Shown here one piece after another: positions 32,923-41,917 of a stretch of DNA of 64,000 nt. Each line of letters begins with the position of its first letter. The first letter of the stretch is position 1. The DNA is from GCA-003244245 sp036266995. Its GTDB lineage: Bacteria > Actinomycetota > Actinomycetes > Mycobacteriales > Pseudonocardiaceae. The stretch spans positions 1 to 64,000 of the forward strand of contig DATAWX010000169.1 in assembly GCA_036266995.1 (NCBI GenBank), read 5' to 3'. The notes below the pieces were generated by a model. It had not been told where the DNA came from and searched no databases. It worked only from the letters and a program-made list of their open reading frames with translations. The position numbers and the translations under genes were made by a program.

Positions 32923-33822
32923 GTGAGGACGGCTCTGTCGGGTAACGATCCGATCGGTAGTCACGCTCAGGTACGATCGCATGGGCCGACCGCGCTGCGT
33001 ATCGTGTTGGGCAACCAGCTACGTCAGCTCCGTGAAGCAAGCGGGATTACCACCGGAGCGGCTGGCCACGCGATCCGGGCGTCTCATGCCAAGATCAGCC
33101 GCATGGAGCTCGGACGGGTCAGCTTCAAGGAGCGTGACGTGGCAGATCTGCTCACCCTGTACGGCGTCACCGATGAAAATGACCGGGGAGCGTTCCTCGC
33201 GTTGGCACGGAGAGCCAACGTGCCCGGCTGGTGGCACCACTACGCCGACCTCCTGCCGAGCTGGTTCGAGATGTACCTCGGTTTGGAGCAGGCCAGCTCT
33301 GTCATCCGCACTTATGAACCCCAGCTCGTACCCGGCCTGTTGCAGAGCCCAGAGGGTGCTCGCGCAGTAATTCAGATGGGCCACCCCCATGCATCCGCCG
33401 AAGATATCGAGCGGCGGCTCGCGCTGCGAATGAAACGTCAGAAAGTGCTCCTCCAACCCGGCGCGCCCAGCCTGTGGGCGGTGGTCGACGAGGCGGCGCT
33501 ATGGCGTCTCGATGGGCGTTCGGTGATGCAGGAACAGATGCAGCACCTGATCGACATGGCTGAGCTCCCCAATATCACCCTGCAAGTGATGCCGTTTTAT
33601 TCCGGTGCACACGCGGCAGTAGGTGGACCGTTCACGATGCTCCGGTTCGCCGAGCCCGACTTACCGGATCTTGTTTACCTTGAACAGCTCACCAGCGCCT
33701 TGTACCTGGACAAGAGTGAGGATGTTCAGCATTACCTGGTGGTGATGGACCGGTTATGTGTTCAAGCCAAATCTCCCACCGAGACAGTCCGGTTCTTGAC
33801 CAGTACCCTCAAAGAGGCGTGA
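32923..33822 (+). CDS. XRE-family regulator with DUF5753 domain
   Basis: 299 residues from GTG 32923, five bases after AGGAGG; ATG 32893 has no such site. Residues ~20-80: LGNQLRQLREASGITTGAAGHAIRASHAKISRMELGR, a Cro/C1 helix-turn-helix. Residues ~100-290: DUF5753 (WWHHYADLLPSWFEMYLGLEQASS, YEPQLVPGLLQSPEGARAV, LPNITLQVMPF, DLVYLEQLTSALYLD). It belongs with the upstream DUF397 gene and the convergent DUF574 methyltransferase. Its target and signal are unknown. Confidence 0.9.
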   Translation: MRTALSGNDPIGSHAQVRSHGPTALRIVLGNQLRQLREASGITTGAAGHAIRASHAKISRMELGRVSFKERDVADLLTLYGVTDENDRGAFLALARRANVPGWWHHYADLLPSWFEMYLGLEQASSVIRTYEPQLVPGLLQSPEGARAVIQMGHPHASAEDIERRLALRMKRQKVLLQPGAPSLWAVVDEAALWRLDGRSVMQEQMQHLIDMAELPNITLQVMPFYSGAHAAVGGPFTMLRFAEPDLPDLVYLEQLTSALYLDKSEDVQHYLVVMDRLCVQAKSPTETVRFLTSTLKEA

Positions 33823-33833
33823 GGCGGGGTCGG

Positions 33834-34655
33834 TCAAGGTTTTCGGGCGACCCCACAGTATTGGGTTACTTCGGCGGGGGTTCCGACTTCGCTTGGGCCA
33901 GGGCGCCACAGCGAACACGAAACCACCCCCGGAGGCAGTAGCTCCAGCCCGTCGAAGAAGCGGGTGAGCTCCTGACGGCTGCGGGTTCTGATCGGGGGGG
34001 CGCCGCTTGAGTTGTACTGCCGAACAGACGTTTCTATCGCCTCTGTGTGGATTTCTGCGGTGGGATGAGACATCGCCAGGTAACTTCCTGAAGGCAACGC
34101 ATCCAGGAGCCGCTTGGCGATTGCGTGGGCCTCGGCGTTATCTAGGATGTAGTTGATCAACCCCAGCAGCATGAGCGCAACGGGCTGGGTGAAGTCCAGC
34201 GTCCGGGCAGCTTCTTCCAGGATTCTCTCCGGGTCGCGCACATCGGCATGGAGATAATCGGTGCTGCCCTCCGGTGTGCTGGTGAGCAGCGCACGCGCGT
34301 GAACCAGCACCATCGGGTCGTTGTCGACGTAGACGATGCGGCAATCCGGCGACGTCGCTTGGGCCACCTGGTGGGTGTTGTTCACAGTGGGCAGTCCGGT
34401 GCCGATGTCCAGCAGCTGGCGGATCCCTGCGTCTCCGACGAGGTACCGGACGGCCCGGACCAGGAACCCTCGGTCGGCGCGAGCCGAGTCACGCAGATCG
34501 GGAAAGGTCGTCAGAACCTGCTCGCCGACCTCGCGGTCGATCGGGTAGTTGTCCTTGCCACCCAGCATGTAGTCCCAGAACCGAGCTGGTTGCGGCACCG
34601 TGGTGTCGATATTCGCAAGCGGCTCCCGTGCGGCCGCGGACGAGCGGTCCTCCAC
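33834..34655 (-). CDS. DUF574-family SAM-dependent methyltransferase
   Basis: 273 residues, GTG start after GGGAGATGACTC. PARFWDYMLGGKDNYPIDREVGE and FLVRAVRYL are the diagnostic N-terminal blocks of the actinobacterial DUF574 (Methyltransf_19) family. SAM motif I is LLDIGTGLPT, followed by IVYVDNDPMVLVHARALL. Such genes are nearly always next to XRE/DUF397 pairs, as here (11-nt convergent gap). The substrate is not known. Confidence 0.9.
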   Translation of the reverse strand: MEDRSSAAAREPLANIDTTVPQPARFWDYMLGGKDNYPIDREVGEQVLTTFPDLRDSARADRGFLVRAVRYLVGDAGIRQLLDIGTGLPTVNNTHQVAQATSPDCRIVYVDNDPMVLVHARALLTSTPEGSTDYLHADVRDPERILEEAARTLDFTQPVALMLLGLINYILDNAEAHAIAKRLLDALPSGSYLAMSHPTAEIHTEAIETSVRQYNSSGAPPIRTRSRQELTRFFDGLELLPPGVVSCSLWRPGPSEVGTPAEVTQYCGVARKP

Positions 34656-35246
34656 GAGTCATCTCCCTCCGCTGCGTGCTGCTCTGGACGTGACTGTTCT
34701 GGACGTCGCTCTGCAACTGTAGCCTCCGCCCAGAGCTTTCTGATCGAACGCGGCCTGATAGCAAAGGCCTTCACTACCGTCGACGCACGCTGCTCACACG
34801 ACCGAACCCCGCCATCAACCAGCGACGCAAGCAGGTCGCTCGCTTCCGGCGGGGTATCGGTAGCGAGCGCGGACACGCCACGACCGTGCCCTCCGGGCGC
34901 ACCTTCTTCGAGCCGGTCATCATCGCGCAAAACAGCATCGTGGACGGGTCGGAGATTGTGTACGTCCATCGCAACGTCGCGTGCCGAGATCAAGGATGAT
35001 GACGCCAACCCGACGATCCTGCCGTCTGCGTCCACGGTATATCCGAGCGTCACGAAGGGCCGTTTACCTTCGAGCGCGGCCAGCGCCACCTTCTCCGCGC
35101 GCAAGCTCAAGCAGCTGCGACGGAACAATCGAGACCCTCACCTGAAGTGGCATCGCTTCCTGCTTCCTACCGACGAATTGGAGCACGCCTCGCCGGCGTC
35201 GAGCGGTAGAGCGATGCCACGGCATCTCGTAGGCGCATGGATGAAT
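34656..35246. other. Intergenic region with decayed minus-strand coding
   Basis: About 590 nt. Two minus-strand frames together read protein-like: FVTLGYTVDADGRIVGLASS (near 35060) then, in another frame, MRWTYTISDPSTMLFCAMMTG (34974 leftward), as if one gene had been frameshifted. I recognise no family, and there is no intact start with a ribosome site. It is probably a relic. Confidence 0.4.
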
Positions 35247-35302
35247 CTAGCGAGTTTGCGACATCACCGTCGCCTCCTGGGCTGGTGTCGCAAACTCGCT
35301 AG
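35247..35302 (+). promoter_or_regulatory. Perfect 17-bp inverted repeat upstream of the Ada-AlkA gene
   Basis: CTAGCGAGTTTGCGACA (35247-35263) and its exact complement (35286-35302) flank 22 nt, ending 8 nt before the first possible start of the alkylation-repair gene. The arms contain nothing like a LexA box. It could be a terminator for leftward transcription, an operator bound by the Ada-like protein itself, or a leader hairpin that hides the start. Confidence 0.6.
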
Positions 35303-35310
35303 CTCTGCCT

Positions 35311-36804
35311 GTGGCCACGCGCGATGCTGTGGAGGTGCATGAGGACACGGAGCGATGTGTGCGGGCGGTGCAGTCTAAGGACGCACGGTTCGACGGCTGG
35401 TTTCTCACCGCGGTGGTCACCACCGGTATCTATTGCCGGCCGAGCTGCCCGGTGGTACCGCCCAAGGCGGTCAACATGCGTTTCTACCCGAGCGCTGCCG
35501 CAGCGCAGCTGGCCGGGTTCCGCGCCTGCAAGCGGTGCCGACCCGACGCCAGCCCCGGATCTCCGCAATGGAACGAGCGAGCCGACCTGGTGGCCAGGGC
35601 GATGCGGTTGATCGCCGATGGGGTGGTCGATCGCGAGGGTGTCCCCGGCCTGGCTGCGCGGCTGGGTTACAGCGTCCGGCAGGTTCAGCGGCAGGTGCTC
35701 GCTGAGTTGGGGGCCGGCCCGCTGGCGTTGGCGCGAGCGCAGCGTGCCCAGACCGCGCGGCTGCTGATCGAGACGAGTTCCCTGCCGATGAGCGACGTCG
35801 CGTTCGCCGCGGGTTTCGGCAGTGTCCGGGCGTTTAACGACACTGTGCGCGAGATCTTCGCCTTGGCTCCGACCGATCTGCGGGCGCGTGCCGCGCGCCG
35901 GCACCCGCCGGACACCTCGGGATCGTTGGTGCTGCGGCTGCCGTTCCGCGCGCCGCTGTGCCCCGACAACCTGTTCGGGCACCTCGCGGCGACGGCTGTT
36001 CCGGGGGTGGAAGAGTGGCGTGACGGCGCCTACCGTCGCACCTTGCGCCTGCCGCACGGCCATGGTGTCGCAACCCTGCGACCGCTGCCGGATCACATCG
36101 ACTGCCAGTTGACCTTGACCGACCTTCGGGACCTGACCACGGCGATCACCCGGTGCCGGTGGCTGCTCGACCTCGATGCCGACCCGGTGGCCGTCGACGA
36201 CCAGTTGCGCACCGACCCGATACTCGCCCCGCTGGTCAACAAGAATCCTGGCCGCCGGGTGCCTCGCACCGTCGACGCGGCGGAGTTCGCGGTACGTGCG
36301 GTGCTCGGGCAGCAGGTCTCCACCAAGGCGGCCTGCACCCACGCCGCCCGGTTGGTGGCCGCGTATGGCGAGCCGGTGGACGACCCGGCCGGCGGCCTGA
36401 CCCACCTGTTCCCGGACACGGCGGCGCTGGCTTCGCTCGATCCGGCCGCGCTCGCCCTGCCACAGACGCGCCGTCGCACGCTCATCGCCCTGGTCGGTGC
36501 GCTGACCAGCGGCGACGTCGACCTCAGTACTGGCAGTGACTGGCAACAGGCCCGCGCGCGACTCGGCGCTCTGCCAGGTTTCGGACCCTGGACCATCGAG
36601 TCGATCGCGATGCGCGCGCTCGGCGATCCGGACGCTTTCGTGCCGACGGACCTGGGAATCCGGCGCGCCGCCGAGCACGTGGGCCTTCCCTCGACCGCCG
36701 CTGGACTGACAGCTCATGCCAGTGCCTGGCGCCCGTGGCGGGCTTACGCCGTGCAGTACCTGTGGGCGACCGGCGATCACGCCATCAACCGGCTACCGGC
36801 CTAA
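35311..36804 (+). CDS. alkA: Ada-AlkA fusion: methyl-sensing activator and DNA-3-methyladenine glycosylase II
   Basis: 497 residues from GTG 35311; GTG 35329 or 35335 (VHEDTERCV) are also possible and no start has a strong site. Ada zinc domain with Cys42, Cys46, Cys73 and Cys76 (YCRPSCP, CKRC), an AraC-type HTH (~95-185), an AlkA_N domain (~195-290), then HhH-GPD glycosylase (LPGFGPWTIESIAMRALGD) with catalytic Asp447 in VPTDLG. It senses methylphosphotriesters, activates transcription and excises alkylated bases. Ogt follows 16 nt later, making an adaptive-response operon. Confidence 0.9.
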   Translation: MATRDAVEVHEDTERCVRAVQSKDARFDGWFLTAVVTTGIYCRPSCPVVPPKAVNMRFYPSAAAAQLAGFRACKRCRPDASPGSPQWNERADLVARAMRLIADGVVDREGVPGLAARLGYSVRQVQRQVLAELGAGPLALARAQRAQTARLLIETSSLPMSDVAFAAGFGSVRAFNDTVREIFALAPTDLRARAARRHPPDTSGSLVLRLPFRAPLCPDNLFGHLAATAVPGVEEWRDGAYRRTLRLPHGHGVATLRPLPDHIDCQLTLTDLRDLTTAITRCRWLLDLDADPVAVDDQLRTDPILAPLVNKNPGRRVPRTVDAAEFAVRAVLGQQVSTKAACTHAARLVAAYGEPVDDPAGGLTHLFPDTAALASLDPAALALPQTRRRTLIALVGALTSGDVDLSTGSDWQQARARLGALPGFGPWTIESIAMRALGDPDAFVPTDLGIRRAAEHVGLPSTAAGLTAHASAWRPWRAYAVQYLWATGDHAINRLPA

Positions 36805-36820
36805 CTGAAAGGATCATTTC

Positions 36821-37600
36821 GTGCGAGTACACACCGTGGTGGACAGCCCCGTCGGCCCTCTTGCCCTGGTTGCCCTTGACGGCACCCTCGCCGGCCTTTA
36901 CATGGACCTGCAGCGGCATCGTCCGCCGGCGGAGATGTTCGGCGACTCGGATTCCACGCCGTTCGCCGAGGCGATCAGGCAGTTGGAGGAGTATTTCGCT
37001 GGCCAACGTACCGCTTTCGACCTACCGATGAATCTCGTTGGGACCCCGTTCCAGCGCACCGTGTGGTCCGCTCTGCAGGAGATCCCGTACGGGGAAACCT
37101 GGTCCTACGGCCAGCTCGCCGACCGGATCGGACGCCCCGGCGCCGCCCGGGCGGTCGGCCTGGCCAACGGTCGTAACCCGATCGGCATCATCGTGCCGTG
37201 TCACCGCGTCGTGGGCGCTACTGGTGACCTCACCGGCTACGGCGGCGGCCTGGAGCGCAAGCGACACCTGCTCGACTTCGAGCGCCAGCGGGCCGGATCT
37301 GCTCGCGCAGACACCCTGTTCGAGGTGGCTGCTTTCGCGCGCACGCCAACCGACCCCGGTAGTGGTTCGCCTCAGAACGGGGGAATGCCGTCGCGGAGGT
37401 CGGGTTCTGGTGGTGGTTCGGGCTCGGCTTCAGGTGGTGGTTCGGTCCAGATCTCTGAGCCCTCCCAGTCGTCGTCGGCCGGGAGCAGCAGGGCATCGGC
37501 GGGCGATCGGGAGTTGGCGGTTCCGGTAGCGGTTCAAGGATCGGGGGTGGTGGCCGGCGATAGTGACCCCGCGGGGCCGACATTTAGCTGGATTCGCTGA
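36821..37600 (+). CDS. ogt: Methylated-DNA--protein-cysteine methyltransferase with aberrant C-terminal extension
   Basis: 259 residues, ATG after GAAAGGATCATTTC. Residues 1-160 are a complete Ogt/MGMT: GTPFQRTVWSALQEIPYGETWSYGQLA, active-site Cys127 in IIVPCHRVVG, LTGYGGGLERKRHLLDFE. Family members end near residue 165-175. The extra ~85 residues are Gly/Ser-rich and encoded on the opposite strand of a relic HNH-endonuclease 3' end, so they arise from loss of the original stop. Repair activity is likely kept. It is operonic with the Ada-AlkA gene. Confidence 0.9.
   Translation: MRVHTVVDSPVGPLALVALDGTLAGLYMDLQRHRPPAEMFGDSDSTPFAEAIRQLEEYFAGQRTAFDLPMNLVGTPFQRTVWSALQEIPYGETWSYGQLADRIGRPGAARAVGLANGRNPIGIIVPCHRVVGATGDLTGYGGGLERKRHLLDFERQRAGSARADTLFEVAAFARTPTDPGSGSPQNGGMPSRRSGSGGGSGSASGGGSVQISEPSQSSSAGSSRASAGDRELAVPVAVQGSGVVAGDSDPAGPTFSWIR
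37372..37580 (-). pseudogene. 3' fragment of a 13E12/DUF222-type HNH endonuclease gene, antisense to ogt
   Basis: On the minus strand the frame ends EPPPEPDLRDGIPPF-stop, the proline-rich, IPPF-type C-terminus typical of DUF222 HNH endonucleases in actinobacteria. Upstream in the frame it remains acidic/proline-rich, then meets stops; no HNH domain remains. It explains the low-complexity tail of the overlapping ogt reading frame. Confidence 0.5.
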
Positions 37601-37641
37601 CTGGGCTCGATAGAACCGCCGCCCAGCAAACTCAGCTTGTC

Positions 37642-38200
37642 ATGGCGCGGACCGGCAACCTGTTCTGGATCTTGCGTCAACCAACCTCGGCCCGTGGCTA
37701 TGCCGCGGCGGCTCGCTCTTTTGACGCCGCCGTGATGAGTTCGGGCCTGAGCGAGCTACACATCACAGGACTACGCCTCGCTGGCTATGTGTCCGAGGCT
37801 GAAAGAATTGCCCTCGATCGTCACGAGGAACGCTCGGGAGCGCCCAGTCGGCAGTTCGTGACTGTTGTGCTGCTGGGACACGCGGCGCTAGCTCGCGGCC
37901 AGTTGCAGACCTGCATCCGTCGGCTCCGTGAAGCCCGAGCCGGGCTAGCGCCACTCGACAGCGGAGGCTGGGGATTTCGTTGCCTGATCAGTCTTGCCCA
38001 GGCGCTGGCGATGGCAGGCGACGCGGCTGCCGCCAGACAGACCCTGCCCGAGCTGGAAGCCGAAAGGCATCCGGGGTACGCCTACAGCGAGCCGGAGGTG
38101 CTGCTGGCACAGGCGTGGGTCGCTGCGGCCGAGGGCACTGAGAGTCACCGCCACCGCACGATGGCCGATCGGCTGGTTCAGCACGGGGCTGGTGGGCACG
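37642..38200 (+). pseudogene. Fragment of a LuxR-type ATPase regulator (TPR region only)
   Basis: ARSFDAAVMSSGLSELHITGL, RQFVTVVLLGHAALARGQLQTCIRRLREARAGL and FRCLISLAQALAMAGDAAAARQTL are typical of the TPR arm of large AAA-type LuxR regulators. The NTPase domain and the C-terminal HTH are both missing. The frame continues to 38307 only by chance into the next relic. Confidence 0.65.
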
Positions 38201-38222
38201 ACACAGGGCGCTACGGTGTCCC

Positions 38223-38560
38223 ATGGCCTCCCCTCTCGGCGCGTCTACCCCGGCCAGCTCGTTGCCGCCACAGGGCGCCTCGCCCCGCGCGATTCGCGAC
38301 GCGCTGACGATCCCCGAGGACCGCGCCGAGTTTGACCGCGAGTACAAGCGTGTGCGCTGATCACTGCCGCCGAGACGATGGAACTGGCGGGCGTCCACGC
38401 GCTAGTGGAGCAGTGGCGTCGTCGCGCATGGGAAACTCACGACCTGGAGGCCTATCAGCGGATGATGGACAGGGTTGACCGCCTCCGGCGGGGCGAGGAC
38501 GTCCCCAGCGTGCCGGTAGAGGATGTCAGGGACCTCATCCGGGAGCGGCTGGGCCTGTAG
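38223..38560 (+). pseudogene. Frameshifted DUF6247-type antitoxin
   Basis: The first frame gives ASPRAIRDALTIPEDRAEFDREYKR and then stops. A second frame continues ITAAETMELAGVHALVEQWRRRAWETHDLEAYQRMMDRVD to VEDVRDLIRERLGL. Joined, they make a normal DUF6247 protein, the antitoxin-like partner of small RelE-type toxins in actinobacteria. One indel near 38355 breaks it. Confidence 0.7.
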
Positions 38561-38722
38561 ATGTACCGCGTCACCACCGACACCAGGCGGCGATCCCGTT
38601 CACAAGGACAACCCGGACGGGGCGGTGCGTGCGCACGCGTTCGGGCGCGGTGGCCTGGTGACGTACCTGATTCTGGAGGATCACGGCGGGTGGATGTGCT
38701 GACCGTGCAGTGGGTTGGTTGA
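38561..38722 (+). pseudogene. Broken RelE-like toxin gene
   Basis: It starts MYRVTTDT directly at the antitoxin stop. Out-of-frame pieces read NPDGAVRAHAFGRGGLVTYLILED and VDVLTVQW, the conserved middle and C-terminus of the toxin that pairs with DUF6247 proteins. An internal deletion and at least one frameshift separate them. Confidence 0.65.
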
Positions 38723-39205
38723 CCTTCGTCCCGCCCGCCTCGGTCAGTGCCCGTGGTTCCAACCTCGGCAAAGCGAGGTCAGTGACCTCGGGGTGAACCT
38801 CGTGCAGCCCGCGCCCAAACAGCTGCTTGCACCGTCGGTTGGCTTGCTCCCCGGAATCGTCGTACCAAAGTGTCCTCCAGCTTCCAGACCGCTTGCGGCT
38901 CCATCAGCAAGACGCTGTGCCAGCGGCCTCCGCTAGCCGGATCTGTTCCTGCCGCTGGTGTTGGCGACCGTTCCCGAGTGTCGGGTCGAAAGCGCATGCC
39001 TCCCGACGCAGCTCGCGCTGGGCAGCCAGACCGTGTCGGCCAGGATCGCGCTCAGCAGCTTGATCATGCCGTCGTGATCCACAGCGCCAGTGTTCACCAC
39101 CAGGAGCCGGGGTAGCGTTTGAGTCATCCTCCACGCCGGAGGTTATGCCCCAGGGTAACTCCCCCGGGGCACGGCGAGGGGTTCCGGCGAGGAGATGGCT
39201 TTTTG
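38723..39205. other. Intergenic region, possible relic
   Basis: About 480 nt. A minus-strand frame at 38933-39127 (MTQTLPRLLVVNTGAVDHDG) looks protein-like but is short, unrecognised and not preceded by a ribosome site. Nothing else is supported. Confidence 0.4.
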
Positions 39206-39540
39206 ATGGACGTTGACGACGACGCGCATACGATCGGTCGGCGAGTCCGGCAGATTCGCCATGCGCGGGGTAAGTCGCTCCGGGTGGTCGCCGCTTTGGC
39301 TGGAATCAGCGCCTCGCACCTGCACCGGATCGAGACGGGGCAGCGTGCGCTGGACAGCCGGGCACAGACCGTGGCGCTGGCAACGCGCTTCAAATCTCCC
39401 CGTCAGAGTTGACGAGCCTTCCGGTGCCCGCGCCAGCCCTACGCGATTCGACTTCCCGCAACCGCCCGGAACTAGGTTTCACGCATGGGGAATGGTTGGC
39501 GTTCACCGCCGGAGTCCGCAGCGGCGAATTCGACAGCTAG
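39206..39540 (+). pseudogene. Frameshifted XRE regulator running into a DUF397 tail
   Basis: ATG 39206 with GGAGGAG upstream. It encodes an XRE helix-turn-helix (IGRRVRQIRHARGKSLRVVAA, ISASHLHRIETGQRAL), then a frame change near 39385: the intended reading NALQISPSELTSLPVPAPA is in the next frame. That second frame continues to EWLAFTAGVRSGEFDS-stop, the C-terminal signature of DUF397. A regulator body has been lost between two conserved ends. Confidence 0.65.
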
Positions 39541-39713
39541 AAGATCCGACGACCACCTGCCCCAGCTCCCCGACCGGTCGCCGGTCGAGCGAGCCCCGTC
39601 ACGTGCTCCCGGTCGCCGGCCGGTTCCACAAGCAACGCGCCCCGTCTCCGGCGGCCCGAACAGCCCGGCAGCATCCCGCTGGCGCACAATCGGGTGGTGG
39701 GTGTCTACCACCG

Positions 39714-40483
39714 ATGACCCGGGAAGCCGTCGATCGCCCGGACCTGCTGATTCAGCGGGTGGCGCAGGCGTTGTGGGATAACGACTCGATCACCCGGCGG
39801 GTGATCTACCTGGCTGGCCTGGGCGGGATCGATTACAGCATCGTGGTCGGCACGTCGACGTTGCTGGGGGCGCGGCTGGCCGTACTGATCCTGACCGCCG
39901 TGGCGTCGGCGGCGTTCCTGGTTGCTTTGGTGATCAGGCGCAGCAAGTCCGGGGTGACAGTGGCGACGCTGGCTGTGTTGGGGATCGTGGGTGGAGTGCT
40001 CGGCGGGTGGGCGCCGGGTGCGGGGTCAGCGTTCGCGTTCGTGGCCGTGTTCGCCGCCGGCCGGCGCCTCCTAGCGCGGACCGCGGCCGTTGTCGCCCTG
40101 GTCACGGTGGCGGCGTTGACCCTCACGGGATTGGCCGGCAGCCGGCTGTCCGGCCTTGGAGTGGTGGGTATGTCGGTCGGGTTGGTCGCGGCCGCGTTGG
40201 GCGGGCTGAATCGGGCGGCTCAGCAGCGGGTTCGCGAACAGGCAGAACTACTGCTCGCCGAGGGTCAGGTCGTGATCGAGGAGCGAGCCCGGTCGGCGGC
40301 GTTGGCCGAGCGCACCCGCATCGCCCGGGAGATCCACGACGTGCTGGCGCACAGCTTGTCCGGGCTGATGTTGCAACTCGAAGCCGCGCACCTGCTGCTC
40401 GACCAGCACGCCGACCCGGCCCGCATCGCCGGGCACGTGGACCGGGCCCGCGGGCTGGCGTCGGGCTGCGGGTCCCGACGTGA
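39714..40483 (+). pseudogene. NarL-type histidine kinase lacking its ATPase domain
   Basis: ATG 39714. About six membrane helices (residues ~45-165) and a HisKA_3 dimerisation domain with phospho-acceptor His208 (AERTRIAREIHDVLAHSLSG). After RARGLA the sequence jumps, out of frame, to the last codons of a kinase (GLRVPT-stop at 40483). The HATPase_c domain (~150 codons) is deleted. The long frame running to 40724 is an antisense-like overlap with the regulator. Without ATPase the protein cannot phosphorylate its partner. Confidence 0.75.
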
Positions 40484-41151
40484 CCGCCCAGCCGGGGCGA
40501 CCGCTGCGGGTGGTGGTCGCCGACGACCAGACCGTGGTCCGCGACGGGCTGGTGGTGCTGCTCGGGTTGCTCCCCGATGTGGAGGTGGTGGGCTCGGCCG
40601 GCGACGGGGAGCAGGCCGCCGACCTGGTCGCGCAGCACCAGCCCGACGTGGTGCTGATGGATCTGCGGATGCCCCGCTGCGACGGGGTGACGGCCACCCG
40701 GCGGATCCGTGCCGAGCATCCTGAGGTGCAGGTGGTGGTGCTGACCACCTTCGCCGACGACGAGTCGATCTTCGCTGCATTGGACGCCGGTGCCCGGGGC
40801 TACCTGACCAAGGACGCCACCGCCGCCGAGATCGCCGCGGCGTTGAGAACCGTCACCGCTGGTCAGGCCCTGCTGGACCCGGCCGTGCAGGGGCGCCTGA
40901 TCGACACGATGACCAGCCGGCGTCGTCACGTGCAGCGCACCGATCTACCCGACGGGCTGACCGCGCGGGAAGCCGAGACCCTCACCCTGATCGCCACCGG
41001 GCTGTCCAACGTCGAGATCGCCGCCGCCCTGGTGGTGACCGAAGCCACCGTCAAGACCCACATCAACCACCTGCTGGCCAAGACCGGGAAACGCGACCGG
41101 GCCCAGTTGGTGGCCTACGCCTACCGCCACGGCCTGGCCGAGCCACCATGA
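40480..41151 (+). CDS. NarL/FixJ-type response regulator
   Basis: 223 residues, GTG overlapping the kinase stop by 4 nt (GTGA). Receiver domain with VVVADDQTVVRDG, phospho-acceptor Asp61 in VVLMDLRMP, Thr and Lys in TTFADDES and YLTKDAT. LuxR HTH at the C-terminus: LTAREAETLTLIATGLSNVEIAAALVV and TVKTHINHLLAKTGKRDR. The protein is complete, but its cognate kinase is broken, so it may be silent, use another kinase or acetyl phosphate. Confidence 0.9.
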   Translation: MTAQPGRPLRVVVADDQTVVRDGLVVLLGLLPDVEVVGSAGDGEQAADLVAQHQPDVVLMDLRMPRCDGVTATRRIRAEHPEVQVVVLTTFADDESIFAALDAGARGYLTKDATAAEIAAALRTVTAGQALLDPAVQGRLIDTMTSRRRHVQRTDLPDGLTAREAETLTLIATGLSNVEIAAALVVTEATVKTHINHLLAKTGKRDRAQLVAYAYRHGLAEPP

Positions 41152-41229
41152 CGTCCACCCGCGGGTGGAACCTTCCGGCCCCACCTCCGGGTTGACGCCC
41201 GGGACGCCCCTGCTGCCTAGCGTGGTGAT

Positions 41230-41901
41230 ATGACCCCAACACAGCAGGTAACAGCTCAGCAAGTGGCACGCTCGATCACCGGACCAACCACCTCGGCCCG
41301 AGTCGCCGGGGTGTTGCATAAGGTGGCGCTCCCGACGGTGCTGCTCAATGTGGTCGCTCCGTTCGCCGCCTACCAGGTGCTGACCGCGCACGGGGTGTCT
41401 GAGGTAAACGCGCTGTCGGTCGCCTCGGTGTTCCCGCTGGCGGCGGTCATCACCGCTGCCGTGCACTCCCGGCGGCTGGAGTGGATCGGGGTGCTCTCGG
41501 TGGCCTCCATCGCCCTGGGGCTGGCCAGCGCGTTGATCTTGCATGACCCACATGTGTTGCTGGTCAAGGATTCTCTTATCACCGGAGCTCTGGGGTTGGC
41601 CTTCCTGGGCTCCCTGCTCGCTCGCTGGCCGTTGACCTTCGTCTTTGCTCGCCAGTTCGCGCCCGGCACCGCGCGCGAGCTCGACCAGCGGTGGTCGAGC
41701 TCGCCCGGCTTCCGTGCCCGGATGCGGCGGATGACAGTGGTGTGGGGGCTGGGCATGCTCGGTGAGGCCACCGTGCGGGTGATACTGGCTTTCCTGATTT
41801 GCCCCTGGCACGCTGCTGGCGATCTCCCCGTTGCTCGCTGCCGCCTTCTTCGGACCCTGGTGGCCTGGACCCTCTATCGGCGTCGCCACGCCAACAGCTG
41901 A
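41230..41901 (+). CDS. VC0807-like integral membrane protein with frameshifted C-terminus
   Basis: 223 residues from ATG 41230. Four to five membrane helices; VLLNVVAPFAAYQVLTAHGVSEVNAL, LTFVFARQFAPG and VWGLGMLGEATVRVILAFLI are characteristic of the VC0807/DUF3159-like membrane family. After FLI the expected APGTLLAISPLLAAAFFGPW lies in another frame; one extra T near 41796 (GATTTGCCC) would explain it. The last ~30 residues given here are therefore wrong or the gene is inactive. Function of the family is unknown. It is convergent with the DHA2 exporter. Confidence 0.7.
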   Translation: MTPTQQVTAQQVARSITGPTTSARVAGVLHKVALPTVLLNVVAPFAAYQVLTAHGVSEVNALSVASVFPLAAVITAAVHSRRLEWIGVLSVASIALGLASALILHDPHVLLVKDSLITGALGLAFLGSLLARWPLTFVFARQFAPGTARELDQRWSSSPGFRARMRRMTVVWGLGMLGEATVRVILAFLICPWHAAGDLPVARCRLLRTLVAWTLYRRRHANS

Positions 41902-41917
41902 GGACCCAGGCCACCCG

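Noticed and set aside
35299..36780. 493-codon minus-strand ORF
   Set aside because: Antisense to the well-supported Ada-AlkA gene; residues are Arg/Gln-rich with no recognisable motif.
38933..39127. 64-codon minus-strand ORF
   Set aside because: Short, unrecognised, no ribosome site; mentioned only as a possible relic.
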